Origin: Eubacteriaceae bacterium | GTDB lineage: Bacteria > Bacillota > Clostridia > Lachnospirales > Lachnospiraceae | Assembly (NCBI GenBank): GCA_902362875.1 | Contig: CABIYF010000051.1 | Location: forward strand, 1 to 7,769 | DNA: 7,769 nt | Direction of reading: 5' to 3' | Shown: piece after piece, positions 1 through 7,054 of the stretch | How positions within the stretch are numbered: the stretch's first letter is position 1 | Layout of the letters: every line of letters begins with the position of its first letter | Translations under genes and position numbers: made by a program | Notes under the pieces: generated by a model | What the model was told of the DNA's origin: nothing | What the model saw: the letters and a program-made list of their open reading frames with translations, nothing else | Databases searched by the model: none

Positions 1-2
1 CT

Positions 3-101
3 ATTATACCATATCCAGTGAGGAGTTATTTGCTTTTGGACAACAAAAAAGGCCGTATTTATGCGGCTTATGGCGTTTCGCAAACGCCTAAGAACAAATA
101 A
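3..101 (+). CDS. C-terminal tail of an unidentified upstream gene (partial)
   Basis: An open frame enters from the left edge and stops with TAA at 99-101, giving 32 residues that end in YGVSQTPKNK. Its codons look like those of the genes that follow, and the stop lies 19 bases before the likely start of the TAXI gene, so it would be the gene before it in the same operon. I do not recognise the protein from this tail. A second frame (2-91) is also open over nearly the same stretch but gives a less protein-like sequence (rich in W, C and F near its end). With so little length the choice between frames is uncertain; the sequence left of the window would settle it. Confidence 0.4.
   Translation: MIPYPVRSYLLLDNKKGRIYAAYGVSQTPKNK
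72..88. repeat. Short perfect inverted repeat (7-bp stem, 3-base loop)
   Basis: GGCGTTT at 72-78 and AAACGCC at 82-88 are exact reverse complements around the loop CGC. A weaker GCCG/CGGC pairing lies just upstream (about 53-67). No T-run follows on the plus strand, so it does not look like an intrinsic terminator for the upstream gene. If the frame ending at 101 is real, the repeat lies within coding sequence. It could still form an mRNA hairpin shortly before the TAXI ribosome-binding site; no function is shown. Confidence 0.35.
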
Positions 102-106
102 ATAAT

Positions 107-116
107 GAGAGGTGAT
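107..116 (+). promoter_or_regulatory. Ribosome-binding site that favours a TTG start for the TAXI gene
   Basis: GAGAGGTGAT is a strong match to the anti-Shine-Dalgarno complement and sits four bases before TTG at 121 (about seven counted from the GGTG core). The GTG at 112 lies inside this site and has no Shine-Dalgarno sequence of its own, so TTG 121 is the better start. Confidence 0.65.
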
Positions 117-120
117 ATTT

Positions 121-1101
121 TTGAAGAAGAAACTTACGATTCTTTGTGCTGTTGCAGTTATGATCTGCACATGCCTGACTGGATGCGGGGTGAATGCTGG
201 CAAGATCCGTTTTGGTTCTGCTGGTATTGGTGGTACTTATCAGGTTTTTGGTGATACATTTGCAAACCTTGTTACATCCAAAAGCAAAGACTATAATATC
301 GAAGTAAAAACAACTGCGGGTTCTGCTGCGAACCTTCGTCTGCTGTCTAAAGATTATATACAGATGGCAGTTGCCCAGATGGATTTGATCAACGATGCCT
401 ACGAGCGTACTGGTATTTTTGAAAATGACAAAAAATATCAGGGATATCGTGCCGTTGCTTCCCTTTATACAGAAGCATGCCAGATCGTTGTGCCTGCTGA
501 CTCTTCTATCCAATCTGTTGAGGATCTGGAAGGAAAGAAAGTCAGTATTGGAGAAGAGGAATCTGGTACAGAACAGAATGCTGTGCAGATTCTAAGTGCT
601 TACGGATTGAATGAAAAGCTTGTTGATGAAGTGAATCTTGATTATACCAATGCTGCAAAGAAATTAAAATCCGGTGATATTGATGCTCTTTTCTGTACTG
701 CAGGAGTGCAGACAACTGTGATCAATGAATTAGCAAAACAGCGTCAGATCCGTTTTATCAGCCTTGATCAGAAAGGTATTGACCGTCTGAAGAAATCTTA
801 CAAGTTTTACACGGAATACTCCATTCCTGCAAACACTTACACAAATCAGACACAGGCTGTTAAGACAGTCGGTGTAAAAGCGGTGCTTCTTGCAAGCGAT
901 AAACTGTCTGAAGACACGGTCAAAGAAATTACAAAGATTCTGTTTGAAAATGAACAGAAGATTCAGTATGCACTCCCTGTAGATATTTCTCTTGATGAGA
1001 AAACTGCTGTTGAGGGAATCACGATTCCATTCCATGATGGTGCTGCTGCTTATTACAAACAACATGGAATCACAGTAAATACAGAGAAAGGAAGCAATTA
1101 A
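121..1101 (+). CDS. TAXI-family solute-binding lipoprotein, probably for glutamate or a related acidic solute
   Basis: This is a membrane-anchored binding protein that captures a solute outside the cell and hands it to a secondary transporter. From TTG 121 it has 326 residues. Residues 1-22 form a lipoprotein signal: MKKK, a hydrophobic stretch, then the lipobox LTGC with the acylated cysteine at 22. The mature protein opens with IRFGSAGIGGTYQVFG, the glycine-rich start typical of TAXI proteins, and continues with family-like segments such as TTAGSAANLRLL and VEDLEGKKVSIGEEESGTEQNA. TAXI proteins normally work with TRAP permeases; the Thermus member of known structure binds glutamate. No TRAP permease is visible, and the next gene, 19 bases on, is a GltS-type symporter. 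The family call is firm; glutamate is inferred from the neighbour. An upstream GTG at 112 would add three residues but lies within the ribosome site. Confidence 0.9.
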   Translation: MKKKLTILCAVAVMICTCLTGCGVNAGKIRFGSAGIGGTYQVFGDTFANLVTSKSKDYNIEVKTTAGSAANLRLLSKDYIQMAVAQMDLINDAYERTGIFENDKKYQGYRAVASLYTEACQIVVPADSSIQSVEDLEGKKVSIGEEESGTEQNAVQILSAYGLNEKLVDEVNLDYTNAAKKLKSGDIDALFCTAGVQTTVINELAKQRQIRFISLDQKGIDRLKKSYKFYTEYSIPANTYTNQTQAVKTVGVKAVLLASDKLSEDTVKEITKILFENEQKIQYALPVDISLDEKTAVEGITIPFHDGAAAYYKQHGITVNTEKGSN

Positions 1102-1120
1102 TCCGCTGCGGTGTAAATAA

Positions 1121-2308
1121 ATGACAATACAACTAGATATGTATCAAACGATCGCGGTTGCCGTAGTCGTTTTGATGTTAGGAAACTTTTTAAAACACAG
1201 AATCGCACTTTTGGAGAGATTTTGTATCCCGGCTCCTGTTATCGGTGGTGTAATCTTTGCAGTTTTTACCTGTATCTGCTTTGTAACAGGAATTGCTGAA
1301 TTTTCATTTGATGATATTTTGAAGGAAGTATGTATGGTATTCTTCTTCACATCTGTTGGATTTCAGGCAAACTTAAAGGTATTAAAAAGCGGCGGGAAAT
1401 CCCTGATCGTTTTTCTGATCCTTGTGATCGCTCTGATCGTAAGCCAGAACTTCCTTGCAGTAGGGCTTGCCAAAGTACTTCATATCAGTCCTTTAGTTGG
1501 TCTGTGTACAGGTTCCATCCCTATGATCGGTGGACACGGAACTGCCGGTGCTTTCGGCCCTGTTCTTGAAGACTTTGGTGTAAAGGGTGCCAGCACTTTA
1601 TGTACAGCTGCTGCAACTTTTGGTCTGATCGCAGGAAGTATCATGGGTGGACCAGTCGGTAAACGTCTGATCGAAAAGAAAGATCTTTTAAAGACTGCTG
1701 TCCCTGAAGATGACAGCCTCTTAATAGAAGAAGAAAAGAAACATGAACGTCATACAAGCATGTATCCAGCTGCTGTATTCCAGCTGATCATTGCCATGGG
1801 TATCGGAACGATCATTTCCAAGTTACTTTCCATGACTGGAATGACTTTCCCTATCTATATCGGTGCCATGATCGCTGCTGCATGTATGCGTAACATCGGT
1901 GAGTATTCTGGAAAATTTACTATTTATATGGGTGAGATCAACGATATTGGTGGTATCAGCCTGTCCTTATTTTTAGGAATCGCCATGATCACTTTGAAAT
2001 TATGGCAGCTTGCAGACCTTGCACTTCCACTGATCACATTGCTTGCAGGACAGACAATCTTAATGTTCTTCTTTACTTATTTCGTAATATTTAATATCAT
2101 GGGAAGAGACTATGATGCTGCTGTATTATCCTCTGGTGTATGTGGTTTCGGAATGGGTGCCACTCCAAACGCCATGGCGAATATGCAGGCCATCTGTGAA
2201 CGTTATGTTCCATCTGTCAAAGCTTACCTTCTGGTACCTTTGATCGGTAGTTTGTTTGCAGACTTCTTAAACAGTCTGGTAATTACGTTTTTTATCAATT
2301 TTCTATAA
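1121..2308 (+). CDS. gltS: Sodium/glutamate symporter, GltS (ESS) family
   Basis: This is an integral membrane carrier that takes up glutamate driven by the sodium gradient. Its 395 residues match the usual length (E. coli GltS has about 400). The protein has two inverted halves, each with the family's re-entrant loop motif: GSIPMIGGHGTAGAFGP around residues 131-147 and CGFGMGATPNAMANMQ around 341-356. Hydrophobic segments fill both halves, separated by a charged cytosolic loop at about 180-212 containing KKDLLK, EEEKKHER. The start ATG lies 19 bases after the TAXI stop, with only a weak GGTG (1110-1113) as ribosome site, which suggests translation linked to the upstream gene. Carriers of this family are usually described as acting alone; pairing with a TAXI binding protein suggests this one receives substrate from it. 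Family assignment is strong; the exact substrate and the use of the symbol are less certain. Confidence 0.9.
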   Translation: MTIQLDMYQTIAVAVVVLMLGNFLKHRIALLERFCIPAPVIGGVIFAVFTCICFVTGIAEFSFDDILKEVCMVFFFTSVGFQANLKVLKSGGKSLIVFLILVIALIVSQNFLAVGLAKVLHISPLVGLCTGSIPMIGGHGTAGAFGPVLEDFGVKGASTLCTAAATFGLIAGSIMGGPVGKRLIEKKDLLKTAVPEDDSLLIEEEKKHERHTSMYPAAVFQLIIAMGIGTIISKLLSMTGMTFPIYIGAMIAAACMRNIGEYSGKFTIYMGEINDIGGISLSLFLGIAMITLKLWQLADLALPLITLLAGQTILMFFFTYFVIFNIMGRDYDAAVLSSGVCGFGMGATPNAMANMQAICERYVPSVKAYLLVPLIGSLFADFLNSLVITFFINFL

Positions 2309-2323
2309 ACTTAAAGGGAGACG

Positions 2324-2566
2324 ATGAAAATGTTTGAAAAGAGAAGAAAAAAAAGACGCGATGAGATAAGAAAAAAAGTCAGAGAAAAACTAGAATACAA
2401 AATGAAAAGTGAAAACGTTGCAATCCCAGAAATCCATACAAAGGATTTCGATCAGGTAGAAGAACATATTGAGGAACAGGAACAGGAGAAAGAAGAAAAA
2501 CATTCTATCCTCTACGACAATGTAGCAATTCCTGAAGTTCATATTCCTAAAAAGAAGAAAAAATAA
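2324..2566 (+). CDS. Small, highly charged protein with a duplicated NVAIPE[I/V]H motif; function unknown
   Basis: I do not recognise this 80-residue protein. It has no signal peptide or membrane segment and is probably cytosolic and largely disordered or helical. Residues 1-28 are strongly basic (KRRKKRRDEIRKK), 41-59 strongly acidic (VEEHIEEQEQEKEEK), and the C-terminus is IPKKKKK. The octapeptide NVAIPE[I/V]H occurs at 31-38 and again at 66-73, flanking the acidic block. It begins 15 bases after the symporter stop and precedes the operon terminator, so it is very likely co-transcribed. AAAGGGAG (2313-2320) lies only three bases from ATG 2324 and nine from ATG 2330; the second start, two residues shorter, may be the one used. 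It could be a partner or regulator of the transporter, but only position suggests this. Confidence 0.7.
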   Translation: MKMFEKRRKKRRDEIRKKVREKLEYKMKSENVAIPEIHTKDFDQVEEHIEEQEQEKEEKHSILYDNVAIPEVHIPKKKKK

Positions 2567-2588
2567 AGCAGGCGTTTTTAGAAGAAAC

Positions 2589-2639
2589 AAAAATATCGTA
2601 TGTCAGTAAATTTAAATTATTCTGACATACGATATTTTT
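2589..2639. terminator. Bidirectional intrinsic terminator (perfect 18-bp stem)
   Basis: The arms at 2589-2606 and 2622-2639 are exact reverse complements (core ATATCGTATGTCAG / CTGACATACGATAT), around a 15-base A/T-only loop. Read on plus, the stem ends in TTTTTT; read on minus, it ends in TTTTTG followed by TTTC. It lies 22 bases after the stop of the small charged gene and 29 bases beyond the stop of the converging MATE gene, so one hairpin can end transcription from both sides. Confidence 0.92.
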
Positions 2640-2668
2640 TAATATATTATCTTTGTATATTATTTTCT

Positions 2669-4042
2669 TTATGCCTGCACCGCCTGTCTGCCATACAATT
2701 GTTTCCTTACAAAATAATAACAGATAACCTGCAAAATGATTGTTATGATCCATGATGCCGGATAAGAAATAAATAAAATATCTAGTGATCTATGGCTTGG
2801 GAAGATCCAGAAAATCCACACGATTCTCGTTCCAACAGTTCCTATAACAGAAAGGATCATCGGCACACCAGAACGTCCCATTCCACGTAATGCCCCCGGA
2901 AACAGATCCATAAATCCACATAAGAAATAGGTGACTGTTGTATATAATAGAATATCCATTCCACACTGAATAACTTTCGGATTACTTGTATAGATCGTTA
3001 GCAATTTTGGTCCAAAGAAATATGCACTGTTCCCAAGGATCATCATTGCTGTAAATGACAGGATCAGACAGTCGATCAATACCCTGTCCATTCGTTTCCA
3101 TTTTCCAACACCATAATTCTGGCTTGTAAAACTCATACATGCCTGTGTTACCGCATTGACTGTCACATACAGGAATCCAAAAATATTATTTGCCGCTGTA
3201 TATCCAGCCATTGCGATCGATCCAAAGGAGTTTACTGATGACTGCAGAAGTACATTTGAAAAATTAATAACTGTACTCTGGATTCCTGCCGGAATTCCAA
3301 CCTGAAATATCTGTTTTAAATACTCTCCTTTGATCTTTAATTTCGAAAACCGCAACTGGTAGCTTGTCTGTGACTGATACAGACAGCGTAATACAAGAAC
3401 GCTTGAGATCAGCTGTGAGATCACAGTTCCGATCGCTACTCCTGCTACTCCAAGATGAAAGATGATCACCAGACACATATTCAGCCCTGCATTCACAATT
3501 CCTGCTATGATCAGGAAAAATAACGGCCGCTTTGTGTCACCCACGGCTCTTAAGATGGATGCACCGTAATTATAGAGCATAAAAAACGGCATTCCTAAAA
3601 AATAAATTCTCATATAAAGTGTTGAAAGATTAATGACATCGTCTGGTGTATCCATCAATTCCAACACTGGTTTTGCAAAGATCAAACCTACAAACACCAT
3701 CAAAATTCCACTGATCAACGCCAGTGTGATCGCTGTATGTACCGTCTCTGACATCTCTTTGTCCCTGCCCGCTGCATAAAATCTTGCTGATAATACATTC
3801 GCACCTAAAGATATTCCGATAAATAAATTGGTAAACATATTGATCAGTGCTGTTGTAGATCCAACGGCTGCCAGTGACCGGCTTCCACTGAATCTTCCAA
3901 TCACAATAATATCGACCGCATTAAACATCAGCTGCAGGATTCCTGACAGCATCAACGGCAACGAAAATGAAATCAGTTTGTCCATGATCGTGCCATTGCA
4001 CATGTCAATTTCATATTTACTGCGTTTTGCTGTTGAACTCAT
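2669..4042 (-). CDS. MATE-family multidrug/toxin efflux transporter
   Basis: This is a membrane antiporter that exports drugs or other organic compounds in exchange for sodium or protons. At 457 residues it has the usual length for a 12-helix MATE protein with two related halves. Family signatures include PLMLSGILQLMFNAVDIIVIG (about 29-49), LAAVGST (57-63) and LRAVGDTKRP (164-173) in the first half, and GIPAGIQS (249-256), ALRGMGRSGVPM (384-395) in the second. Within the family it resembles the DinF/NorM-like proteins common in Clostridia; substrate cannot be told from sequence. The start ATG has GGGG (4054-4057 on the opposite strand) about 11 bases upstream. It follows the c-di-GMP gene after 42 bases, so it may be co-transcribed, though a weak promoter lies in the gap. 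The protein shows no truncation or frameshift. Confidence 0.93.
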   Translation of the reverse strand: MSSTAKRSKYEIDMCNGTIMDKLISFSLPLMLSGILQLMFNAVDIIVIGRFSGSRSLAAVGSTTALINMFTNLFIGISLGANVLSARFYAAGRDKEMSETVHTAITLALISGILMVFVGLIFAKPVLELMDTPDDVINLSTLYMRIYFLGMPFFMLYNYGASILRAVGDTKRPLFFLIIAGIVNAGLNMCLVIIFHLGVAGVAIGTVISQLISSVLVLRCLYQSQTSYQLRFSKLKIKGEYLKQIFQVGIPAGIQSTVINFSNVLLQSSVNSFGSIAMAGYTAANNIFGFLYVTVNAVTQACMSFTSQNYGVGKWKRMDRVLIDCLILSFTAMMILGNSAYFFGPKLLTIYTSNPKVIQCGMDILLYTTVTYFLCGFMDLFPGALRGMGRSGVPMILSVIGTVGTRIVWIFWIFPSHRSLDILFISYPASWIITIILQVICYYFVRKQLYGRQAVQA

Positions 4043-4064
4043 AATCTTGTTTTCCCCACATACT

Positions 4065-4094
4065 ATAATAAATTCTCTTTCTTATTATTTGTAA
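4065..4094 (-). promoter_or_regulatory. Possible weak promoter for the MATE gene
   Basis: On the minus strand TTACAA (4089-4094) and TATTAT (4065-4070) are separated by 18 bases. The -10 matches five of six consensus bases, the -35 only three. It would allow transcription of the MATE gene independent of the signalling gene, but A/T-rich gaps produce such matches often. Confidence 0.25.
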
Positions 4095-5806
4095 TGAATC
4101 TTTTCCAGGATATCATCCTGAATATCCTGCAGACATTCCAGAAGAATCAGCTGAAACGCCCCACATTCTCCATTCAGTATCATTTTCATTGCCTCTTCAT
4201 GCGTATAGGCTGATTTATAAACACGCTCACTAACAAGAGCATCGTACACATCTGACAATGCCACAATCTGTGCTCCGATCGGTATATCATCACCTTTTAA
4301 TCCATCTGGATATCCATGCCCATCATATCTCTCATGATGCCATCTGCAGATTTCATATGCAGTCTGCATCAATGGTTCTTCTTTAAACTGTTCCATCTTT
4401 CCGATCATCTCTGCACCGATCAATGTATGCTTCTTCATGATCTCAAATTCTTCCTTGGTAAGTTTCCCCGGCTTATTTAAAATCTTCTCGTCAATTGCGA
4501 TCTTTCCAATATCATGAACCGCAGATGCCGTTGAAATAAGATAACATTCGTCACTGGAAAGTTCGTATTTGTCTGTCTTCTGTACCAGACAATCTAATAA
4601 AAGTTCAGTCAGTGTCTGGATATGAAGCACATGCTGTCCGCTTTCTCCATTTCTGAATTCAACGATCTGGCTTAATAACTGTACCATCATCTGATTGCTT
4701 TTTTCTTTTTCATGAATCTGATCTGATACTATGGATATTAATCTTCGTTGTTTTGCATATAACTTGATCGTATTAAAAACTCTCTGATAAACAACCTTCC
4801 CGTCAAATGGACGTTTGATATAATCGGATGCTCCAAATTCAAAGGCTCTCCTTATATAGGTTACGGATTCTTCACTGGAAATCATGATCACAGGAATATC
4901 TTCTATCCATCGACTCTTATTCATATAGGTTAATACCTCAAAACCGTCCATCACCGGCATCATGATATCAAGCAGTACAACCGAAATCTCCTTGCCGTAT
5001 TTCTGAAGTTTCTTAAGACACTCCTGACCATTTTCAGCCTCAACGATCTCAAACTCCTCGTTAAGCATTTCTGCAAGAAGCATCCTGTTCATCTCTGAAT
5101 CATCTGCGATCAAAATCTTTTGTTTGTCTATCACAGAAGATCCATCCTCTGCCTCTCTCTCTGTAATTACACGATTTTTATTGACCTTGGCCTGATACAT
5201 AAGTTTATCTGCACGTTCGACTGCTGCTCCAATCGTCTCACCAATACACATCACCCCGCCTGCACTGATAGATAATCTCAGATTGGAGTATCCATGAATT
5301 CTTTCTGAATGAACTCTTTCCTGAATCGTATCCAGTTTATTTGTAAATGTATCTTCATCAATATCTGGCATTACCAACAGGAATTCATCCCCGCCAAAGC
5401 GGATCAGTTTATCTGATTTACGAATATTCTTGCGGATCACATCAACAACAGTGTATAAAACCATATCTCCTGCACTATGTCCATAGGTATCGTTATAAAG
5501 CTTAAAATCATCCAGATCAAGCAATGCCACTCCCGCATTGATCTTCTTTTCTTTTAATTCATCTTCATAATAACGGCGGTTGTATGCATCACTGACTGCA
5601 TCGCGATATAATTTATCATTATAATTGACAAACATATCAATCAGCTTGTCATGCTGTGCCTCATCCAGTGACCATCCACTGTCCATGCAGTTGATCAACT
5701 CTTTGATATGTTCCCCATCTGCTGTTTCTAGATATGTCTCTAGGAGCTTTCTAAATTTCTTGATTTCTTCTTCTATCTGTCCCATCGTTTGTTTGTTGTC
5801 TTGCAT
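4085..5806 (-). CDS. Composite c-di-GMP protein: GGDEF (synthesis), receiver, HD-GYP (breakdown)
   Basis: This cytosolic signalling protein could both make and degrade cyclic di-GMP under control of a phosphorylation domain. Residues below are counted from the upstream ATG at 5833. A helical N-terminus (10-75) leads to a GGDEF domain (about 78-225) with DLDDF (106-110), an intact GGDEF active site (147-151) and an RKSD inhibitory site (138-141) five residues before it. A receiver domain (about 238-360) has the acidic pair D244/D245, phospho-acceptor D289 and lysine K340. An HD-GYP domain (about 385-582) keeps H440-D441, H499-H500 and HGYPDG (506-511). All three modules therefore look active. 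I prefer the ATG at 5806 (573 residues) because GGGGTG lies just upstream, while ATG 5833 has no convincing ribosome site. The gene ends in tandem TAA codons. Its probable partner kinase, directly upstream, is broken. Confidence 0.92.
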   Translation of the reverse strand: MQDNKQTMGQIEEEIKKFRKLLETYLETADGEHIKELINCMDSGWSLDEAQHDKLIDMFVNYNDKLYRDAVSDAYNRRYYEDELKEKKINAGVALLDLDDFKLYNDTYGHSAGDMVLYTVVDVIRKNIRKSDKLIRFGGDEFLLVMPDIDEDTFTNKLDTIQERVHSERIHGYSNLRLSISAGGVMCIGETIGAAVERADKLMYQAKVNKNRVITEREAEDGSSVIDKQKILIADDSEMNRMLLAEMLNEEFEIVEAENGQECLKKLQKYGKEISVVLLDIMMPVMDGFEVLTYMNKSRWIEDIPVIMISSEESVTYIRRAFEFGASDYIKRPFDGKVVYQRVFNTIKLYAKQRRLISIVSDQIHEKEKSNQMMVQLLSQIVEFRNGESGQHVLHIQTLTELLLDCLVQKTDKYELSSDECYLISTASAVHDIGKIAIDEKILNKPGKLTKEEFEIMKKHTLIGAEMIGKMEQFKEEPLMQTAYEICRWHHERYDGHGYPDGLKGDDIPIGAQIVALSDVYDALVSERVYKSAYTHEEAMKMILNGECGAFQLILLECLQDIQDDILEKIHYK

Positions 5807-5811
5807 CTTTT

Positions 5812-5817
5812 CACCCC
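5812..5817 (-). promoter_or_regulatory. Ribosome-binding site deciding the start of the c-di-GMP gene
   Basis: On the minus strand GGGGTG occurs five bases before ATG 5806, whereas the sequence before ATG 5833 offers only A-rich sequence with AGAAAC. This supports translation from 5806, nine codons downstream of the longest possible frame. Confidence 0.6.
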
Positions 5818-5846
5818 AGTTTTTCTTTTGCATAAAAGTTTCTGTT

Positions 5847-7054
5847 TTATTTCTTTTTATACTTGCAGATTGTCTTGATCACATTTTCCATATTCAATGG
5901 TTTTGAAAAATGTTCATTCATCCCTGCTTTGATTGATATCTTCAATAAATGCATTGGCTGTCATTGCAATCGTTACAACAAATGTGGTTCCTTCTCCCTT
6001 CTTACTCGTAAATTCAATTGTTCCTCCCGCACGATTATAACGTATCGCATTGGTGATCAGGTTCTGTGCGATCTGCCGCACGTGCAATGGACTTCCGATC
6101 AGATGTGCATGCTCTGTATGCAATTCCTTAAGATTCATTCTGATATCCTGCTTGTCCGCCTGTATCTTACAAAGTTCCACTGTTTCTTTTACGATCATTC
6201 TCATATCAAAGGATTTATTCTCAAGATAAATCTTACCTGATTCGAGCTTATTCATCTGCAATACGTCATTTACCAGATCCAAAAGATAATCCGTTGATGT
6301 TATGATCTTATTAATATACTCTTCTTCTTTGTCATCTTCACCAAGATGATGTTTTGCAAGTGTTGCCATTCCACGAATTCCATTGATCGGGGTACGGATA
6401 TCGTGGCTCATTCTTCTGATGCTTATCAATATCTCTTGACGCTATAAGAACTGTTCTGACATCACCATTTTCATGATATTGTGCTGGAACGATATATGTG
6501 ATATACCATCTGTCTTGAATGTCCTGATATATACAAGAAATAACTTCTTTTTTACATCTCATTCTCTCTAATATATTATCCGGCCGGATAAATTGTTCAA
6601 ACCGTTCTTTATCTTTCGGTGCGACCAACAGATCTGTCAGAATATTTAAAATCTTATCTCCATCTGTTATAAAGATTTTTGGATTTTTATGAAATGTATT
6701 ATTCTGCATCAGCACTGAAAATGATGTATTATATTGATCTGTGCTTAATTGATCTGCCACTTGATAACAAAGGATTCTTGTAATCAGGCAAACTTTAATA
6801 ATTCTTTATGGTTTTCCAGATGATTGTTGTTTTAAAAAATATTCTTCTGTTTTCGTATCTACCTGTACTGCAACATTTTTACCCTTTAAATCACTTAAAT
6901 GTTTGATTCCACTATCCGCACGCACAACAACTTTCTGCTCACATCTTAGATATGGTATCGTCCATTGATACTGCTTGGTCCTTCCATCAATCGAAAATCC
7001 ACACCAAATGCAGTCGATGGTCTTATTCTTTAACAATTCTTTCCATTTATTCAA
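5847..7054 (-). pseudogene. Degraded hybrid sensor histidine kinase (family-3 binding domain, PAS-like, HisKA, HATPase, receiver)
   Basis: Remnants of one large membrane sensor kinase lie in the expected order but are broken repeatedly. (1) 7054-6809 encodes a fragment of an extracellular family-3 solute-binding domain (TIDCIWCGFSIDG, LSDLKGKNVAVQ); everything before it is missing and it abuts the Nudix stop. (2) A TAA at 6806-6808 is followed, in the same frame, by a PAS-like region (to about 6425); the rest of the binding domain and the membrane segment are gone. (3) At about 6417-6425 the linker is lost with a frameshift into the dimerisation domain, MSHDIRTPING, histidine codon 6403-6405. 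(4) At about 6016-6027 YNRAGG runs straight into TIEFTSKKGEGTTF, so the ATP-binding D, F and G motifs are deleted. (5) At about 5965-5970 FVVTI joins AMTANAF, removing most of the receiver including its aspartate. (6) At about 5928-5934 a small deletion shifts frame before AGMNEHFSKPLN, ending at TAA 5847-5849. Loss of function is certain enough; the ancestral architecture is inferred from family knowledge. Confidence 0.87.

Noticed and set aside
72..88. Hairpin as an intrinsic terminator for the upstream gene
   Set aside because: No T-run follows on the plus strand, and it lies before the stop of the likely upstream reading frame.
112..120. GTG at 112 as the start of the TAXI gene
   Set aside because: It lies inside the Shine-Dalgarno sequence that serves TTG 121 and has no ribosome site of its own.
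5807..5833. ATG 5833 as the start of the c-di-GMP gene
   Set aside because: No good ribosome site precedes it, while GGGGTG sits correctly before ATG 5806.
5863..6240. Plus-strand open frame of 125 codons
   Set aside because: It lies opposite the kinase remnant, has a cysteine- and isoleucine-rich sequence without domain features and no ribosome site; it is a shadow.
5914..6760. Two overlapping independent genes (6338-6760 and 5914-6429) on the minus strand
   Set aside because: Together with 6806-7054 and the shifted tail at 5847-5928 they follow the domain order of one hybrid kinase; stops and frame changes at the junctions mark a pseudogene.
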